In this document: positions 37,369 through 45,839 of the stretch, one piece after another | Numbering within the stretch: the stretch's first letter is position 1 | How the letters are laid out: every line of letters starts with the position of its first letter | Assembly: GCA_013298945.1 (NCBI GenBank) | Contig: JAAFJR010000001.1 | Span: 186,001 to 250,000, forward strand | Length of the DNA stretch: 64,000 nt | Source: Polaromonas sp. | GTDB taxonomy: Bacteria; Pseudomonadota; Gammaproteobacteria; Burkholderiales; Burkholderiaceae_C | Reading direction: 5' to 3' | Notes under the pieces: model-generated | Told to the model about the DNA's origin: nothing | What the model saw: the letters and a program-made list of their open reading frames with translations, nothing else | Database searches by the model: none | Position numbers and translations under genes: made by a program

Positions 37369-38550
37369 ATGTCTGAATCCATTTTTATCGTTTCTGCTGC
37401 CCGAACTCCCATGGGTGGTTTCCAGGGCGATTTTGCAAGCCTAGCTGCGCATGACTTGGGTGGCGCAGCCATCAAAGCTGCCGTACTACGCGCTGATATT
37501 TCGGCTGACATGGTGAATGAAGTGATGTTTGGTAACTGCCTGATGGCTGGGCAGGGCCAAGCACCCGCTCGTCAAGCGGCATTCAAGGGCGGTTTGCCTA
37601 TCAGTGCGGGTGCGGTCACTTTATCAAAAATGTGTGGTTCAGGCATGAAAGCCACCATGCTGGCACATGACATGCTGATCGCTGGCAGTGCGGATGTGAT
37701 GGTTGCCGGCGGCATGGAGAGCATGACCAATGCGCCGCATTTGCTACCTAAAGGCCGCAGCGGCATCCGTATCGGGCATGGACAGATTTTTGACCACATG
37801 ATGTTAGACGGCCTGGAAGATGCTTACGAGGCCGGTCGTTCTATGGGCACCTTTGGTGAAGACTGCGCTGCTAAATACAACTTCACACGTGAAGCTCAAG
37901 ATAAATTTGCCGTAGCTAGCGTAGAACGTGCCCAAGCAGCTATTAAATCAGGAGCATTTTCGGCTGAAATCACGCCAGTAACCGTCAAAGGGCGAGCCGG
38001 TGATGTCATCATCAGCATTGACGAAGGCCCGGGCAAGATCAAGCTCGACAAAATCACCAGCCTGCGTCCAGCCTTCACGAAAGACGGTACCATCACAGCG
38101 GCGTCTAGCTCCTCAATCAACGATGGCGCTGCCGCCTTGGTTTTGATGAGACAGAGCACCGCTGAAAAAGGCAGTATGAAACCGTTGGCACGCATCGTCA
38201 GCCACGCCACCCATGCCCAAGAACCCAACTGGTTTGCCACTGCACCGATGGGCGCTACCCAAAAAGCCTTGGCCAAAGCGGGCTGGACAGCCAAAGATGT
38301 TGATTTGTGGGAGATTAACGAAGCATTTGCAGTCGTGCCCATGGCGCTGATGGCCGATCTGTCTTTGCCGCACGAAATCGTTAACGTCAACGGTGGCGCT
38401 TGTGCCTTGGGTCACCCGATTGGTGCGAGCGGTGCGCGAATTTTAGTAACACTCATTCACGCCTTACAAGCACGCGGTCTGAAGCGTGGTTTGGCGACGC
38501 TATGTATTGGCGGCGGCGAGGCTACTGCAATGGCGATTGAGTTGATTTAA
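37369..38550 (+). CDS. Acetyl-CoA C-acetyltransferase (thiolase)
   Basis: 393 residues. The nucleophile cysteine is in LSKMCGSGMKA (about residue 89), the second half has WEINEAFAVVP and GGACALGHPIGASGAR, and the second cysteine is in TLCIGGGEA. It could cleave acetoacetyl-CoA from the HMG-CoA lyase pathway or act in beta-oxidation. TTGGAG upstream gives a good ribosome site. It is followed after 15 bases by an acyl-CoA dehydrogenase gene. Confidence 0.93.
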   Translation: MSESIFIVSAARTPMGGFQGDFASLAAHDLGGAAIKAAVLRADISADMVNEVMFGNCLMAGQGQAPARQAAFKGGLPISAGAVTLSKMCGSGMKATMLAHDMLIAGSADVMVAGGMESMTNAPHLLPKGRSGIRIGHGQIFDHMMLDGLEDAYEAGRSMGTFGEDCAAKYNFTREAQDKFAVASVERAQAAIKSGAFSAEITPVTVKGRAGDVIISIDEGPGKIKLDKITSLRPAFTKDGTITAASSSSINDGAAALVLMRQSTAEKGSMKPLARIVSHATHAQEPNWFATAPMGATQKALAKAGWTAKDVDLWEINEAFAVVPMALMADLSLPHEIVNVNGGACALGHPIGASGARILVTLIHALQARGLKRGLATLCIGGGEATAMAIELI

Positions 38551-38565
38551 TTTCAGGAAATCGCA

Positions 38566-39696
38566 ATGCTGCTGTCCCAAGACCAAGAAATGATTCGCGA
38601 TGCTGTTCGTGCTTTCGCGCAAGAACAGCTATGGCCGCAAGCCGCCAAATGGGACAAAGAGCATCACTTCCCAAAAGACATCCACAAAGGCTTGGCACAG
38701 CTAGGCGCTTACGGCATCTGCGTGCCCGAAGAGTTTGGTGGTGCTAATCTGGACTACTTAACACTAGCCTTGGTGTTGGAAGAAATTGCTGCAGGCGATG
38801 GCGGTACGAGTACAGCGATCAGTGTGACCAATTGCCCCGTCAACGCGATTTTGATGCGCTACGGCAATCTGGAGCAAAAGAAGAAGTGGTTAACACCCTT
38901 GGCGCTGGGTGCGATGTTGGGTGCGTTTTGTTTGACCGAGCCGCATGTCGGCAGTGATGCGTCTAACTTGGCGACCACAGCGAAGAAAATTGGTGACAGC
39001 TACGTTATCAACGGCGTGAAGCAATTCATCACCAGTGGCAAAAATGGCGACGTTGCGATTGTGATCGCCATGACCGACAAAGGCGCTGGCAAAAAAGGCA
39101 TGAGCGCCTTCATTGTTCCGACCAGCGCGCCCGGCTACGTGGTGGCGCGGCTGGAGGACAAGCTGGGTCAGCACAGCAGCGACACCGCACAAATCAACTT
39201 TGACAACTGCCGCATCCCTGCTGAAAACCTGATCGGGCAAGAGGGCGAAGGCTACAAAATTGCCCTAGGCGCGCTAGAAGGTGGACGTATCGGCATCGCA
39301 GCCCAAAGCGTAGGTATGGCGCGCAGCGCGTTTGAGTTCGCTTTGGATTACGCCAAACAACGTGAGAGTTTTGGAACGGTGATTTTTAACCATCAAGCCG
39401 TTGGCTTCAGGTTGGCTGATTGTGCGACACAGATTGAAGCAGCACGCCAGCTGATCTGGCATGCCGCCGCTTTGCGTGATGCGGGCAGACCCTGCCTGAA
39501 AGAAGCCGCTATGGCCAAGTTGTTTGCCAGTGAGATGGCGGAGAAGGTCTGTAGCGTAGCTATCCAAACACTAGGCGGTTATGGCTATGTGAGCGATTTC
39601 CCCGTCGAGCGTATCTACCGTGATGTGCGGGTGTGCCAGATTTATGAAGGCACTAGTGATGTGCAGAAAATCATCATCACCCGTGCGTTGGCTTAA
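38566..39696 (+). CDS. Acyl-CoA dehydrogenase, short/branched-chain type
   Basis: 376 residues. FAD-dependent. GAFCLTEPHVGSDASN is the FAD loop, YAKQRESFGTVIFNHQAVGF the helix pairing region, and the catalytic glutamate is in the C-terminal VCQIYEGTSDVQ, the position used by most family members (and not by isovaleryl-CoA dehydrogenase upstream). The chain-length preference cannot be read from sequence; branched or short chains are likely from the neighbours. Ribosome site AGGAAA precedes the ATG. Confidence 0.9.
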   Translation: MLLSQDQEMIRDAVRAFAQEQLWPQAAKWDKEHHFPKDIHKGLAQLGAYGICVPEEFGGANLDYLTLALVLEEIAAGDGGTSTAISVTNCPVNAILMRYGNLEQKKKWLTPLALGAMLGAFCLTEPHVGSDASNLATTAKKIGDSYVINGVKQFITSGKNGDVAIVIAMTDKGAGKKGMSAFIVPTSAPGYVVARLEDKLGQHSSDTAQINFDNCRIPAENLIGQEGEGYKIALGALEGGRIGIAAQSVGMARSAFEFALDYAKQRESFGTVIFNHQAVGFRLADCATQIEAARQLIWHAAALRDAGRPCLKEAAMAKLFASEMAEKVCSVAIQTLGGYGYVSDFPVERIYRDVRVCQIYEGTSDVQKIIITRALA

Positions 39697-39734
39697 GTTT
39701 CAATAAGACTATTCAAAGCATCTAGGAGAAAAAC

Positions 39735-40145
39735 ATGCCCATCACCAAAGGATTTCGCGCACTGGTTGACGAAGCCATGGCAGAGGTGAAAACCTATACC
39801 GTTGCTGAGACCCTAGCGAAAAGCTCCGATAAAAACGTACAAATCGTGGACATCCGTGATGTGCGCGAGTTGCGAAATGGCACAGTCACCGGCAGCTACC
39901 ACGCACCGCGATGCATGTTGGAATTTTGGGTAGACCCAGAATCGCCGTACCACAAGAAGATTTGGGCGGATGAAAGTAAAGAATTCATTTTGTTTTGCGG
40001 TGCAGGCTGGCGCAGCGCCTTGGCTGCTAAAACTCTGCAAGACATGGGCATGACCAACGTAGCGCACATTGACGGTGGCTACGAGGCTTGGGTCAACGCG
40101 GGTTCGCCTACCGAAAGCTTGGAAGAGCGCAAAGCCAAAGGGTGA
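39735..40145 (+). CDS. Rhodanese-domain protein
   Basis: 136 residues, a single rhodanese domain. The active-site loop is FCGAGWRSALAA, whose cysteine would carry persulphide; IVDIRDVRELRNGTVTGSYH is the N-terminal signature. The sulphur donor and acceptor are unknown. AGGAG lies at 39723-39727, seven bases before the start. The YchJ gene follows after 7 bases. Confidence 0.88.
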   Translation: MPITKGFRALVDEAMAEVKTYTVAETLAKSSDKNVQIVDIRDVRELRNGTVTGSYHAPRCMLEFWVDPESPYHKKIWADESKEFILFCGAGWRSALAAKTLQDMGMTNVAHIDGGYEAWVNAGSPTESLEERKAKG

Positions 40146-40152
40146 TAGCCTC

Positions 40153-40569
40153 ATGAGCACACCATGCCCTTGCGGCAGATTGGATGCGAAAAAACAAGCA
40201 CTGACATATGTGTCATGCTGCGGTCAGTACATTGACGTTGAGTTGGCTACACCCGATGCCGAGAGTTTGATGCGCTCGCGTTACAGCGCCTTCGTTTTTG
40301 AAAAGGCTGATTATTTACTCAGCACGTGGCATCCTAGTAATCGTCCTGCGACTTTGAATATCGAACCGAATGCAAAATGGCTGGGTTTACAAGTCAAAAA
40401 TCACACGCTGATCGACGCGCAGCATGCCGAGGTTACCTTTGTCGCAAGGCAGCGCGACCACACGGGTCGTGCCATTCGCTTGCATGAACGCAGCCGTTTT
40501 GTATGTGAGAACGGGCGCTGGTATTATGTAGATGGTGATAACTTGTTAAAACACCAAAATTTTATATAA
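40153..40569 (+). CDS. ychJ: YchJ-family protein (SEC-C motif, NTF2-like)
   Basis: 138 residues from ATG 40153. The N-terminal zinc-binding SEC-C-like motif is CPCGR...YVSCCGQYI, then an NTF2-like domain with MRSRYSAFVFEKADYLLSTW and the ending NGRWYYVDGD. The role is unknown. The start is 8 bases after the rhodanese stop. Confidence 0.88.
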   Translation: MSTPCPCGRLDAKKQALTYVSCCGQYIDVELATPDAESLMRSRYSAFVFEKADYLLSTWHPSNRPATLNIEPNAKWLGLQVKNHTLIDAQHAEVTFVARQRDHTGRAIRLHERSRFVCENGRWYYVDGDNLLKHQNFI

Positions 40570-40573
40570 ATAT

Positions 40574-40620
40574 GGCTTTAGTCGGCGTATTTATTGCCTA
40601 AGGCGCTATTAAATGTATAG
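40574..40620 (+). repeat. Dispersed three-hairpin repeat, copy 9, carrying a start codon
   Basis: Forward copy: GGCTTTAGTCGGCGTATTTA, TTGCCTAAGGC, GCTATTAAATGTATAG. The TAAGG at 40599-40603 is a Shine-Dalgarno-like site and ATG 40613 is the HAD gene start; both are parts of the repeat. Confidence 0.92.
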
Positions 40621-41308
40621 TAATTTCGATGCAGTATTGTTTGACTGTGATGGTGTATTGGTCGATAGCGAACCCATCACCAATGGCTTGCTGCGTGACA
40701 TGTTGGAAGAACAGGGCTGGACGTTAACGCCGGAAGCCTGCTTTCGGTATTTTGTCGGCAAAGCAGTCATCGATGAAAAAGCGCGAATCGAAGCGGAAAC
40801 TGGAAAACCGCTGACCGATGCGTGGATGCACAGCTTCAGAGCACGGCGCAATGCTGCTTTGGACGCGCATTTGCAAGCGATTCCTAACATTCATGCAGCG
40901 ATTGAGCTAATCCACCTCAACTTTGACGGGAGAATTGCTTGCGCATCTGGGGCTGACCGCTTGAAAGTTGAGCTACAGCTGACCAAAGTAGCTTTGATGC
41001 CTTATTTTGAAGGCCGCATCTTTAGCGGCCACGAAATGCCCCGCTCCAAACCCGCGCCCGATGTGTATTTGGCTGCTGCCGCTGCTGTCGGAGTCCACCC
41101 TAGTCGTTGCGCGGTGGTGGAGGACACGGTGACTGGCGTCAGGGCGGGCGTGGCAGCGGGGTGCAAGGTATTTGGCTATGCGCCTGCGCATGTCCCAACC
41201 GCTGAGCATGCAGCTTTGTTGGCTGCGGGTGCCAGCCACACATTCATAGATATGCTGCATTTGCCTAGCTTGTTGAGCCAAAAGGTGGCACAATTCACGA
41301 TTAGTTGA
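40613..41308 (+). CDS. HAD-superfamily phosphatase (subfamily IA)
   Basis: 231 residues. HAD motif I is DAVLFDCDGVLVDSE (nucleophile Asp 11), motif II the serine in CASGADR, motif III the lysine in RSKPAPDVYL, and motif IV CAVVEDTVTGV. The pattern is of YieH/phosphoglycolate-phosphatase-like enzymes that dephosphorylate sugar phosphates; the exact substrate is unknown. The start codon and first three residues come from the dispersed repeat. The next operator palindrome lies just after its stop. Confidence 0.88.
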   Translation: MYSNFDAVLFDCDGVLVDSEPITNGLLRDMLEEQGWTLTPEACFRYFVGKAVIDEKARIEAETGKPLTDAWMHSFRARRNAALDAHLQAIPNIHAAIELIHLNFDGRIACASGADRLKVELQLTKVALMPYFEGRIFSGHEMPRSKPAPDVYLAAAAAVGVHPSRCAVVEDTVTGVRAGVAAGCKVFGYAPAHVPTAEHAALLAAGASHTFIDMLHLPSLLSQKVAQFTIS

Positions 41309-41326
41309 CGTTTACGTAAACGTCAA
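41305..41326. promoter_or_regulatory. Perfect 22-bp palindrome before mccB, LiuR-like operator
   Basis: TTGACGTTTAC (41305-41315) and GTAAACGTCAA (41316-41326) repeat exactly the inner 22 bases of the palindrome before ivd. It lies 47 bases before the mccB start and overlaps the HAD stop. Confidence 0.75.
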
Positions 41327-41373
41327 TCAAAAATGCAGCTAATCTAACTCACAGATTCACAAGACTGAACCTC

Positions 41374-43005
41374 ATGCCCGTCCTAGAAACAAAACTCAAC
41401 GCCCGATCTGCCGATTTTGTCGCCAATGCCGCCGCGATGCAGGCTTTGGTGGATGATTTGAACGCTAAAGTAAACCAAGCAGCTTTGGGCGGCGGCGATG
41501 TGGCACGTGCTAGACACACCGCGCGCGGCAAGTTGTTGCCACGTGACAGAGTGCAGATGTTGCTAGACCCAGGCACGCCCTTTTTAGAGCTCAGCCCGCT
41601 GGCTGCCTACGGCATGTACCCCGACAAAGACGGCACTGACAGCGCGCCTTGTGCTGGCGTGATTGCCGGTATCGGTCGCGTCAGCGGGGTTGATTGCATG
41701 ATTGTGTGCAACGACGCCACCGTCAAAGGCGGTACCTACTACCCGCTCACCGTCAAAAAACACCTGCGTGCCCAAGAAATAGCGCAGCAAAACAAGCTGC
41801 CGTGCATCTATTTGGTCGATTCAGGCGGGGCGAATCTGCCGAATCAGGACGAGGTGTTCCCTGACCGCGACCATTTTGGCCGCATCTTCTTCAACCAAGC
41901 CAATATGAGTGCCGAGGGTATCGCCCAAATCGCAGTGGTCATGGGCAGTTGCACAGCAGGTGGTGCATATGTGCCAGCCATGAGTGACGAGGCGATCATC
42001 GTCAAAAACCAAGGGACTATCTTTTTGGGTGGTCCGCCCTTGGTCAAGGCCGCTACGGGTGAGGTGGTGAGTGCGGAAGACTTGGGTGGTGGAGATGTTC
42101 ACACCCGTTTGTCAGGCGTGGCCGACCACTTAGCGCAGAACGACATGCATGCGTTGAGCATTGTTCGTCAATCCATCAAGAATTTGAATAAAAGAGACGG
42201 AAATAAGGCTGTAGCCAGCAATTTAATTGCCTCAGTAGCTCCTAAATATGTAGCATCTGAGCTATATGGCGTGATACCTACAGATACCCGCAAGCCCTTT
42301 GATGTGCGCGAAATCATCGCCCGCGTTGTAGACGGCAGCGAGTTTGATGAATTCAAAGCACGTTTTGGCGCAACCTTGATATGTGGTTTCGCACGAATTG
42401 AAGGCATGCCAGTCGGTATCATCGCCAACAACGGTATTTTGTTCAGTGAATCCGCACTGAAGGGTGCGCATTTTATTGAGTTGTGCTGCCAACGCAAAAT
42501 CCCGCTGGTTTTTTTGCAAAACATCACTGGCTTTATGGTCGGCCGCAAGTACGAGAACGAAGGCATTGCTCGCAATGGGGCCAAGATGGTCACCGCCGTG
42601 GCTACTGCGGCCGTACCTAAATTCACCATCATCATCGGCGGCAGCTTTGGCGCGGGCAATTACGGTATGTGCGGTCGAGCCTATTCACCCCGATTCTTGT
42701 GGATGTGGCCCAATGCTCGTATCAGTGTCATGGGTGGTGAGCAGGCGGCCAGTGTGTTGGCAACGGTGAAGCGCGACGGCATTGAGGGCAAAGGAGGTAG
42801 CTGGAGTTCTGAAGACGAAACCGCATTCAAAGCGCCCATCAAAGAACAATATGAAGTGCAAGGTCATCCTTATTTTGCCACCGCACGTTTATGGGACGAC
42901 GGTGTGATTGACCCTGCCGACACGCGTCGCGTTTTGGCGTTGGGTTTGAGCGCAGCGATGAATGCACCTATTCCTGAGACGAAGTTTGGCGTGTTCAGGA
43001 TGTAG
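41374..43005 (+). CDS. mccB: Methylcrotonyl-CoA carboxylase, carboxyltransferase (beta) subunit
   Basis: 543 residues. Transfers carboxyl from biotin to 3-methylcrotonyl-CoA. It has two crotonase-like halves: [18 protein letters not shown] with [18 protein letters not shown] in the first, and [16 protein letters not shown], then [16 protein letters not shown] in the second. The linker at residues about 278-294 ([17 protein letters not shown]) is encoded by a dispersed-repeat copy. It is separated from the alpha-subunit gene by a DUF4126 gene. Confidence 0.95.
   Translation: MPVLETKLNARSADFVANAAAMQALVDDLNAKVNQAALGGGDVARARHTARGKLLPRDRVQMLLDPGTPFLELSPLAAYGMYPDKDGTDSAPCAGVIAGIGRVSGVDCMIVCNDATVKGGTYYPLTVKKHLRAQEIAQQNKLPCIYLVDSGGANLPNQDEVFPDRDHFGRIFFNQANMSAEGIAQIAVVMGSCTAGGAYVPAMSDEAIIVKNQGTIFLGGPPLVKAATGEVVSAEDLGGGDVHTRLSGVADHLAQNDMHALSIVRQSIKNLNKRDGNKAVASNLIASVAPKYVASELYGVIPTDTRKPFDVREIIARVVDGSEFDEFKARFGATLICGFARIEGMPVGIIANNGILFSESALKGAHFIELCCQRKIPLVFLQNITGFMVGRKYENEGIARNGAKMVTAVATAAVPKFTIIIGGSFGAGNYGMCGRAYSPRFLWMWPNARISVMGGEQAASVLATVKRDGIEGKGGSWSSEDETAFKAPIKEQYEVQGHPYFATARLWDDGVIDPADTRRVLALGLSAAMNAPIPETKFGVFRM
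42207..42254 (+). repeat. Dispersed three-hairpin repeat copy inside mccB
   Basis: Forward copy, 48 bases, 39 of 48 matching consensus in an ungapped hand alignment, including a perfect first hairpin GGCTGTAGCC. It is translated without stop or frameshift in the linker between the two carboxyltransferase halves. Confidence 0.93.
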
Positions 43006-43045
43006 CAACGATGACGGAATAATGGGATAAGGTTAGGAAATAAGC

Positions 43046-43756
43046 ATGGATGCTCTACTCACGATTTGGAACAGCCTATTGGGTGCAACTGGCACAGTTG
43101 GCGCTGCCGCAGGTGGCGTGTTGGCATCGAACACCAAAACTATGGACATGGCGCAGCTGATGGCTATGGCGGCGGCTTTGGGTTGGGCTAGCGGAATCCG
43201 CTTGTATTTGGTGGTATTTATCACTGGGATGGCGGGTATGCTAGGTTGGCTCCCACTGCCGGCTGGCTTGCATGTATTGCAGCACCCAGCCATGCTGGCG
43301 GCGAGTGGTGCCATGTTGTTTGTCGAGTTTTTTGCCGACAAAATCCCAGGTGTTGATTCTTTGTGGGACATGGTGCATTCGGTCATTCGCGTACCAGCAG
43401 GCGCTGCCTTGGCGGCTGGTGTGTTTGGGGCTGACAGTGCGACCATGGGCTCTGTTGCAGGTTTGTTGGGCGGTGCACTGGCTGCTACTTCGTTTGCAAC
43501 TAAAGCCAGCACACGGGCTGCGGTGAATACATCGCCTGAGCCCTTTAGCAATATTGCTGTGAGCTTGGTTGAAGATGGCGCGGTGATGGGCATGATGTGG
43601 TTGGCGACGAATCATCCTGTTGCCTTCGGAATCACACTTGCTATCGTTTTGATTTTGAGTATTTGGCTGCTGGTTGTTTTGCTGAAATATCTCAAAGCTA
43701 TTTGGCGTAAGTTGAGTGGCTGGTTTACAAACGATGACTTAGCCATGACACCTTAA
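43046..43756 (+). CDS. DUF4126-type membrane protein
   Basis: 236 residues with about six membrane segments. DUF4126 features are the opening LMAMAAALGWASGIRLYLVV, FFADKIPGVDSLWDMVHSVIR, and a late VEDGAVMGMMWL. The function is unknown. It lies between mccB and mccA on the same strand, with gaps of 40 and 22 bases, and so is probably co-expressed with the carboxylase. Confidence 0.8.
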   Translation: MDALLTIWNSLLGATGTVGAAAGGVLASNTKTMDMAQLMAMAAALGWASGIRLYLVVFITGMAGMLGWLPLPAGLHVLQHPAMLAASGAMLFVEFFADKIPGVDSLWDMVHSVIRVPAGAALAAGVFGADSATMGSVAGLLGGALAATSFATKASTRAAVNTSPEPFSNIAVSLVEDGAVMGMMWLATNHPVAFGITLAIVLILSIWLLVVLLKYLKAIWRKLSGWFTNDDLAMTP

Positions 43757-43778
43757 ACAGACCCTTTAAAAAGTAAAC

Positions 43779-45839
43779 ATGTTTAAAAAAATTCTAATTG
43801 CCAATCGAGGTGAAATCGCCTGCAGAGTAGCCGCTACATGCGCAAGATTGGGTATCAAAACCGTTGCTGTGTATTCAGATGCAGACGACCATGCAAAACA
43901 TGTAGCCGCCTGCGACGAAGCTGTTTATATTGGCGGCAGTTCGCCCAAAGATAGCTATCTGCGTTGGGAAAAAATCATTGAAACCGCACTGGCTACCGGG
44001 GCACAAGCTATTCATCCTGGCTATGGTTTTCTAAGTGAAAACGATGCGTTTGCGACAGCTTGCCATGATACGGGATTGATTTTTATCGGCCCACCAGCAA
44101 GTGCGATCCAGGCAATGGGGCTGAAGGCTGAATCCAAGCAGTTGATGGAAAAGGCTGGTGTGCCATTGGTGCCGGGGTACCACGGAGCGAATCAAGCCCC
44201 TGACTTTTTGCAGACACAGGCCGATGGCATGGGCTACCCTGTCCTCATCAAAGCCAGCGCTGGCGGCGGAGGCAAGGGAATGCGGATTGTCGACAAGTCG
44301 AAAGACTTTGCAGCGGCTTTGGCTTCATGCAAGCGTGAGGCCATCAACAGTTTTGGTGACGATGCGGTGCTTATTGAAAAGTACGTGCAACGTCCACGAC
44401 ATATTGAAATCCAGGTGTTTGGCGACACGCAAAGCAACTATGTGTATTTGTTTGAGCGCGATTGCTCCGTGCAACGCAGGCATCAAAAAGTTCTGGAAGA
44501 AGCACCCGCGCCTGGTTTGTCAGAAGCCATGCGCCAGCAAATGGGCGCCACTGCGGTAGCGGCTGCACGTGCCGTGAATTATGTTGGCGCTGGCACTGTG
44601 GAATTCATCGTCGAACAGCAACTAAACGGTGGAATGAATTTCTTTTTTATGGAGATGAATACCCGTTTGCAAGTTGAGCATCCTGTGACTGAGGCGATCA
44701 CGGGCTTGGACTTGGTAGAGTGGCAATTACTTGTCGCCAGTGGCGAGCCTTTGCCGTTAAAGCAAGAAGACCTGCGCATCACGGGACATGCCATTGAAGC
44801 ACGGATTTGCGCGGAAAATCCTGACAACCAGTTTTTGCCAGCTACGGGGCAATTGAAGATTTACAGTTTGCCAGAGCATGTCACTTTTGAACGAACCGCT
44901 GGTGGAAACGCAATGGTCAATGTGCGTGTGGACTCGGGCGTGCGAGAGGGCGATACGATTTCTCCTTATTACGACTCCATGATCGCCAAGCTGATCGTGC
45001 ACGGTGCAACCCGTGAACAGGCACTGGCACGTATGGATGAAGCGCTGGCGAAGACGCATATTGTGGGTTTGAATACCAATGTGCAATTTTTACGTTATGT
45101 GGTGCGTAGCGACTCTTTTGCGCAAGCTAATTTGGATACTGGCTTGATACCGCGTGAGGCAACGGCGTTGTTTAACCAAGAACCTGTGGGTATTGAATTG
45201 GCTGTTGCTGCTGCTGTCGTTCATACCTTGCACACGGAGAGTGGCGAAGCTGGTCTTAGTAAACCCACATCGGTAAATGCATGGATTGATCCATTGAGCA
45301 AGCGCGATGGATGGCAGTCACATGGTATTCGGACTAGAAAGTTTGAATTTGAGTTTCATCGCGAAAAAGTTACTGCGCAATTGCGCTACCTGCATGACGG
45401 CGCTTTGCATTTGTCTGTGGGTGACGTTTCAGGTGCTTTAAGTTATTCACATGCAGACGCTGGTTTTGATATCAGTTTTTTAAAACAAAGAATTATTGTT
45501 AAAACGTATAAAAATATCGATCTAGTCAGCATATTTACTGTCAAAGGTGCTACACAAATTATAGTGATTGATTTGCTAGAACATGCTGGCGAGGCGCATG
45601 AGGAGAGAGGGCGTTTGACAGCGCCTATGCCCGGAAAAGTGGTGTCATTCGCGGTCAAAGTGGGCGACAAAGTCGTCAAAGGGCAGGCGCTGGCCGTTAT
45701 GGATGCAATGAAGATGGAACATACCATTGCAGCGCCAGCCGACGGGGTGGTGCAAGAGTTGGTTTATCAGCCTGGTGATCAGGTGGTTGAAGGTGCAGAA
45801 TTGTTGAAATTAGGAGCGACATTGGAAGGTGCAGTATGA
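43779..45839 (+). CDS. mccA: Methylcrotonyl-CoA carboxylase, biotin-carrying (alpha) subunit
   Basis: 686 residues. Biotin carboxylase first: FKKILIANRGEIACRV, the ATP-grasp glycine loop SAGGGGKGMRIV, and RDCSVQRRHQKVLEEAPAP. The biotinyl domain is C-terminal with the biotin lysine in AVMDAMKMEHTIAAP (about residue 645); Asp replaces the more usual Glu before AMKM. It works with MccB and uses bicarbonate and ATP. The stop overlaps the HMG-CoA lyase start by four bases. Confidence 0.95.
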   Translation: MFKKILIANRGEIACRVAATCARLGIKTVAVYSDADDHAKHVAACDEAVYIGGSSPKDSYLRWEKIIETALATGAQAIHPGYGFLSENDAFATACHDTGLIFIGPPASAIQAMGLKAESKQLMEKAGVPLVPGYHGANQAPDFLQTQADGMGYPVLIKASAGGGGKGMRIVDKSKDFAAALASCKREAINSFGDDAVLIEKYVQRPRHIEIQVFGDTQSNYVYLFERDCSVQRRHQKVLEEAPAPGLSEAMRQQMGATAVAAARAVNYVGAGTVEFIVEQQLNGGMNFFFMEMNTRLQVEHPVTEAITGLDLVEWQLLVASGEPLPLKQEDLRITGHAIEARICAENPDNQFLPATGQLKIYSLPEHVTFERTAGGNAMVNVRVDSGVREGDTISPYYDSMIAKLIVHGATREQALARMDEALAKTHIVGLNTNVQFLRYVVRSDSFAQANLDTGLIPREATALFNQEPVGIELAVAAAVVHTLHTESGEAGLSKPTSVNAWIDPLSKRDGWQSHGIRTRKFEFEFHREKVTAQLRYLHDGALHLSVGDVSGALSYSHADAGFDISFLKQRIIVKTYKNIDLVSIFTVKGATQIIVIDLLEHAGEAHEERGRLTAPMPGKVVSFAVKVGDKVVKGQALAVMDAMKMEHTIAAPADGVVQELVYQPGDQVVEGAELLKLGATLEGAV

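Noticed and set aside
37905-37965. Repeat-like bases inside the thiolase gene (GCCGTAGCTAGC ... GCAGCTATTAAA)
   Set aside because: The protein here (FAVASVERAQAAIKSGAF) is standard thiolase sequence, so codon coincidence explains it.
45516-45564. Resemblance to the 48-bp repeat inside mccA (AGCATATTTACTG ... GTGCTA ... AAATTATAG)
   Set aside because: The encoded residues GATQIIVIDLLEHAG read as an ordinary part of this subunit between the core and the biotinyl domain, and the alignment needs gaps. Counted as chance or at most very decayed.
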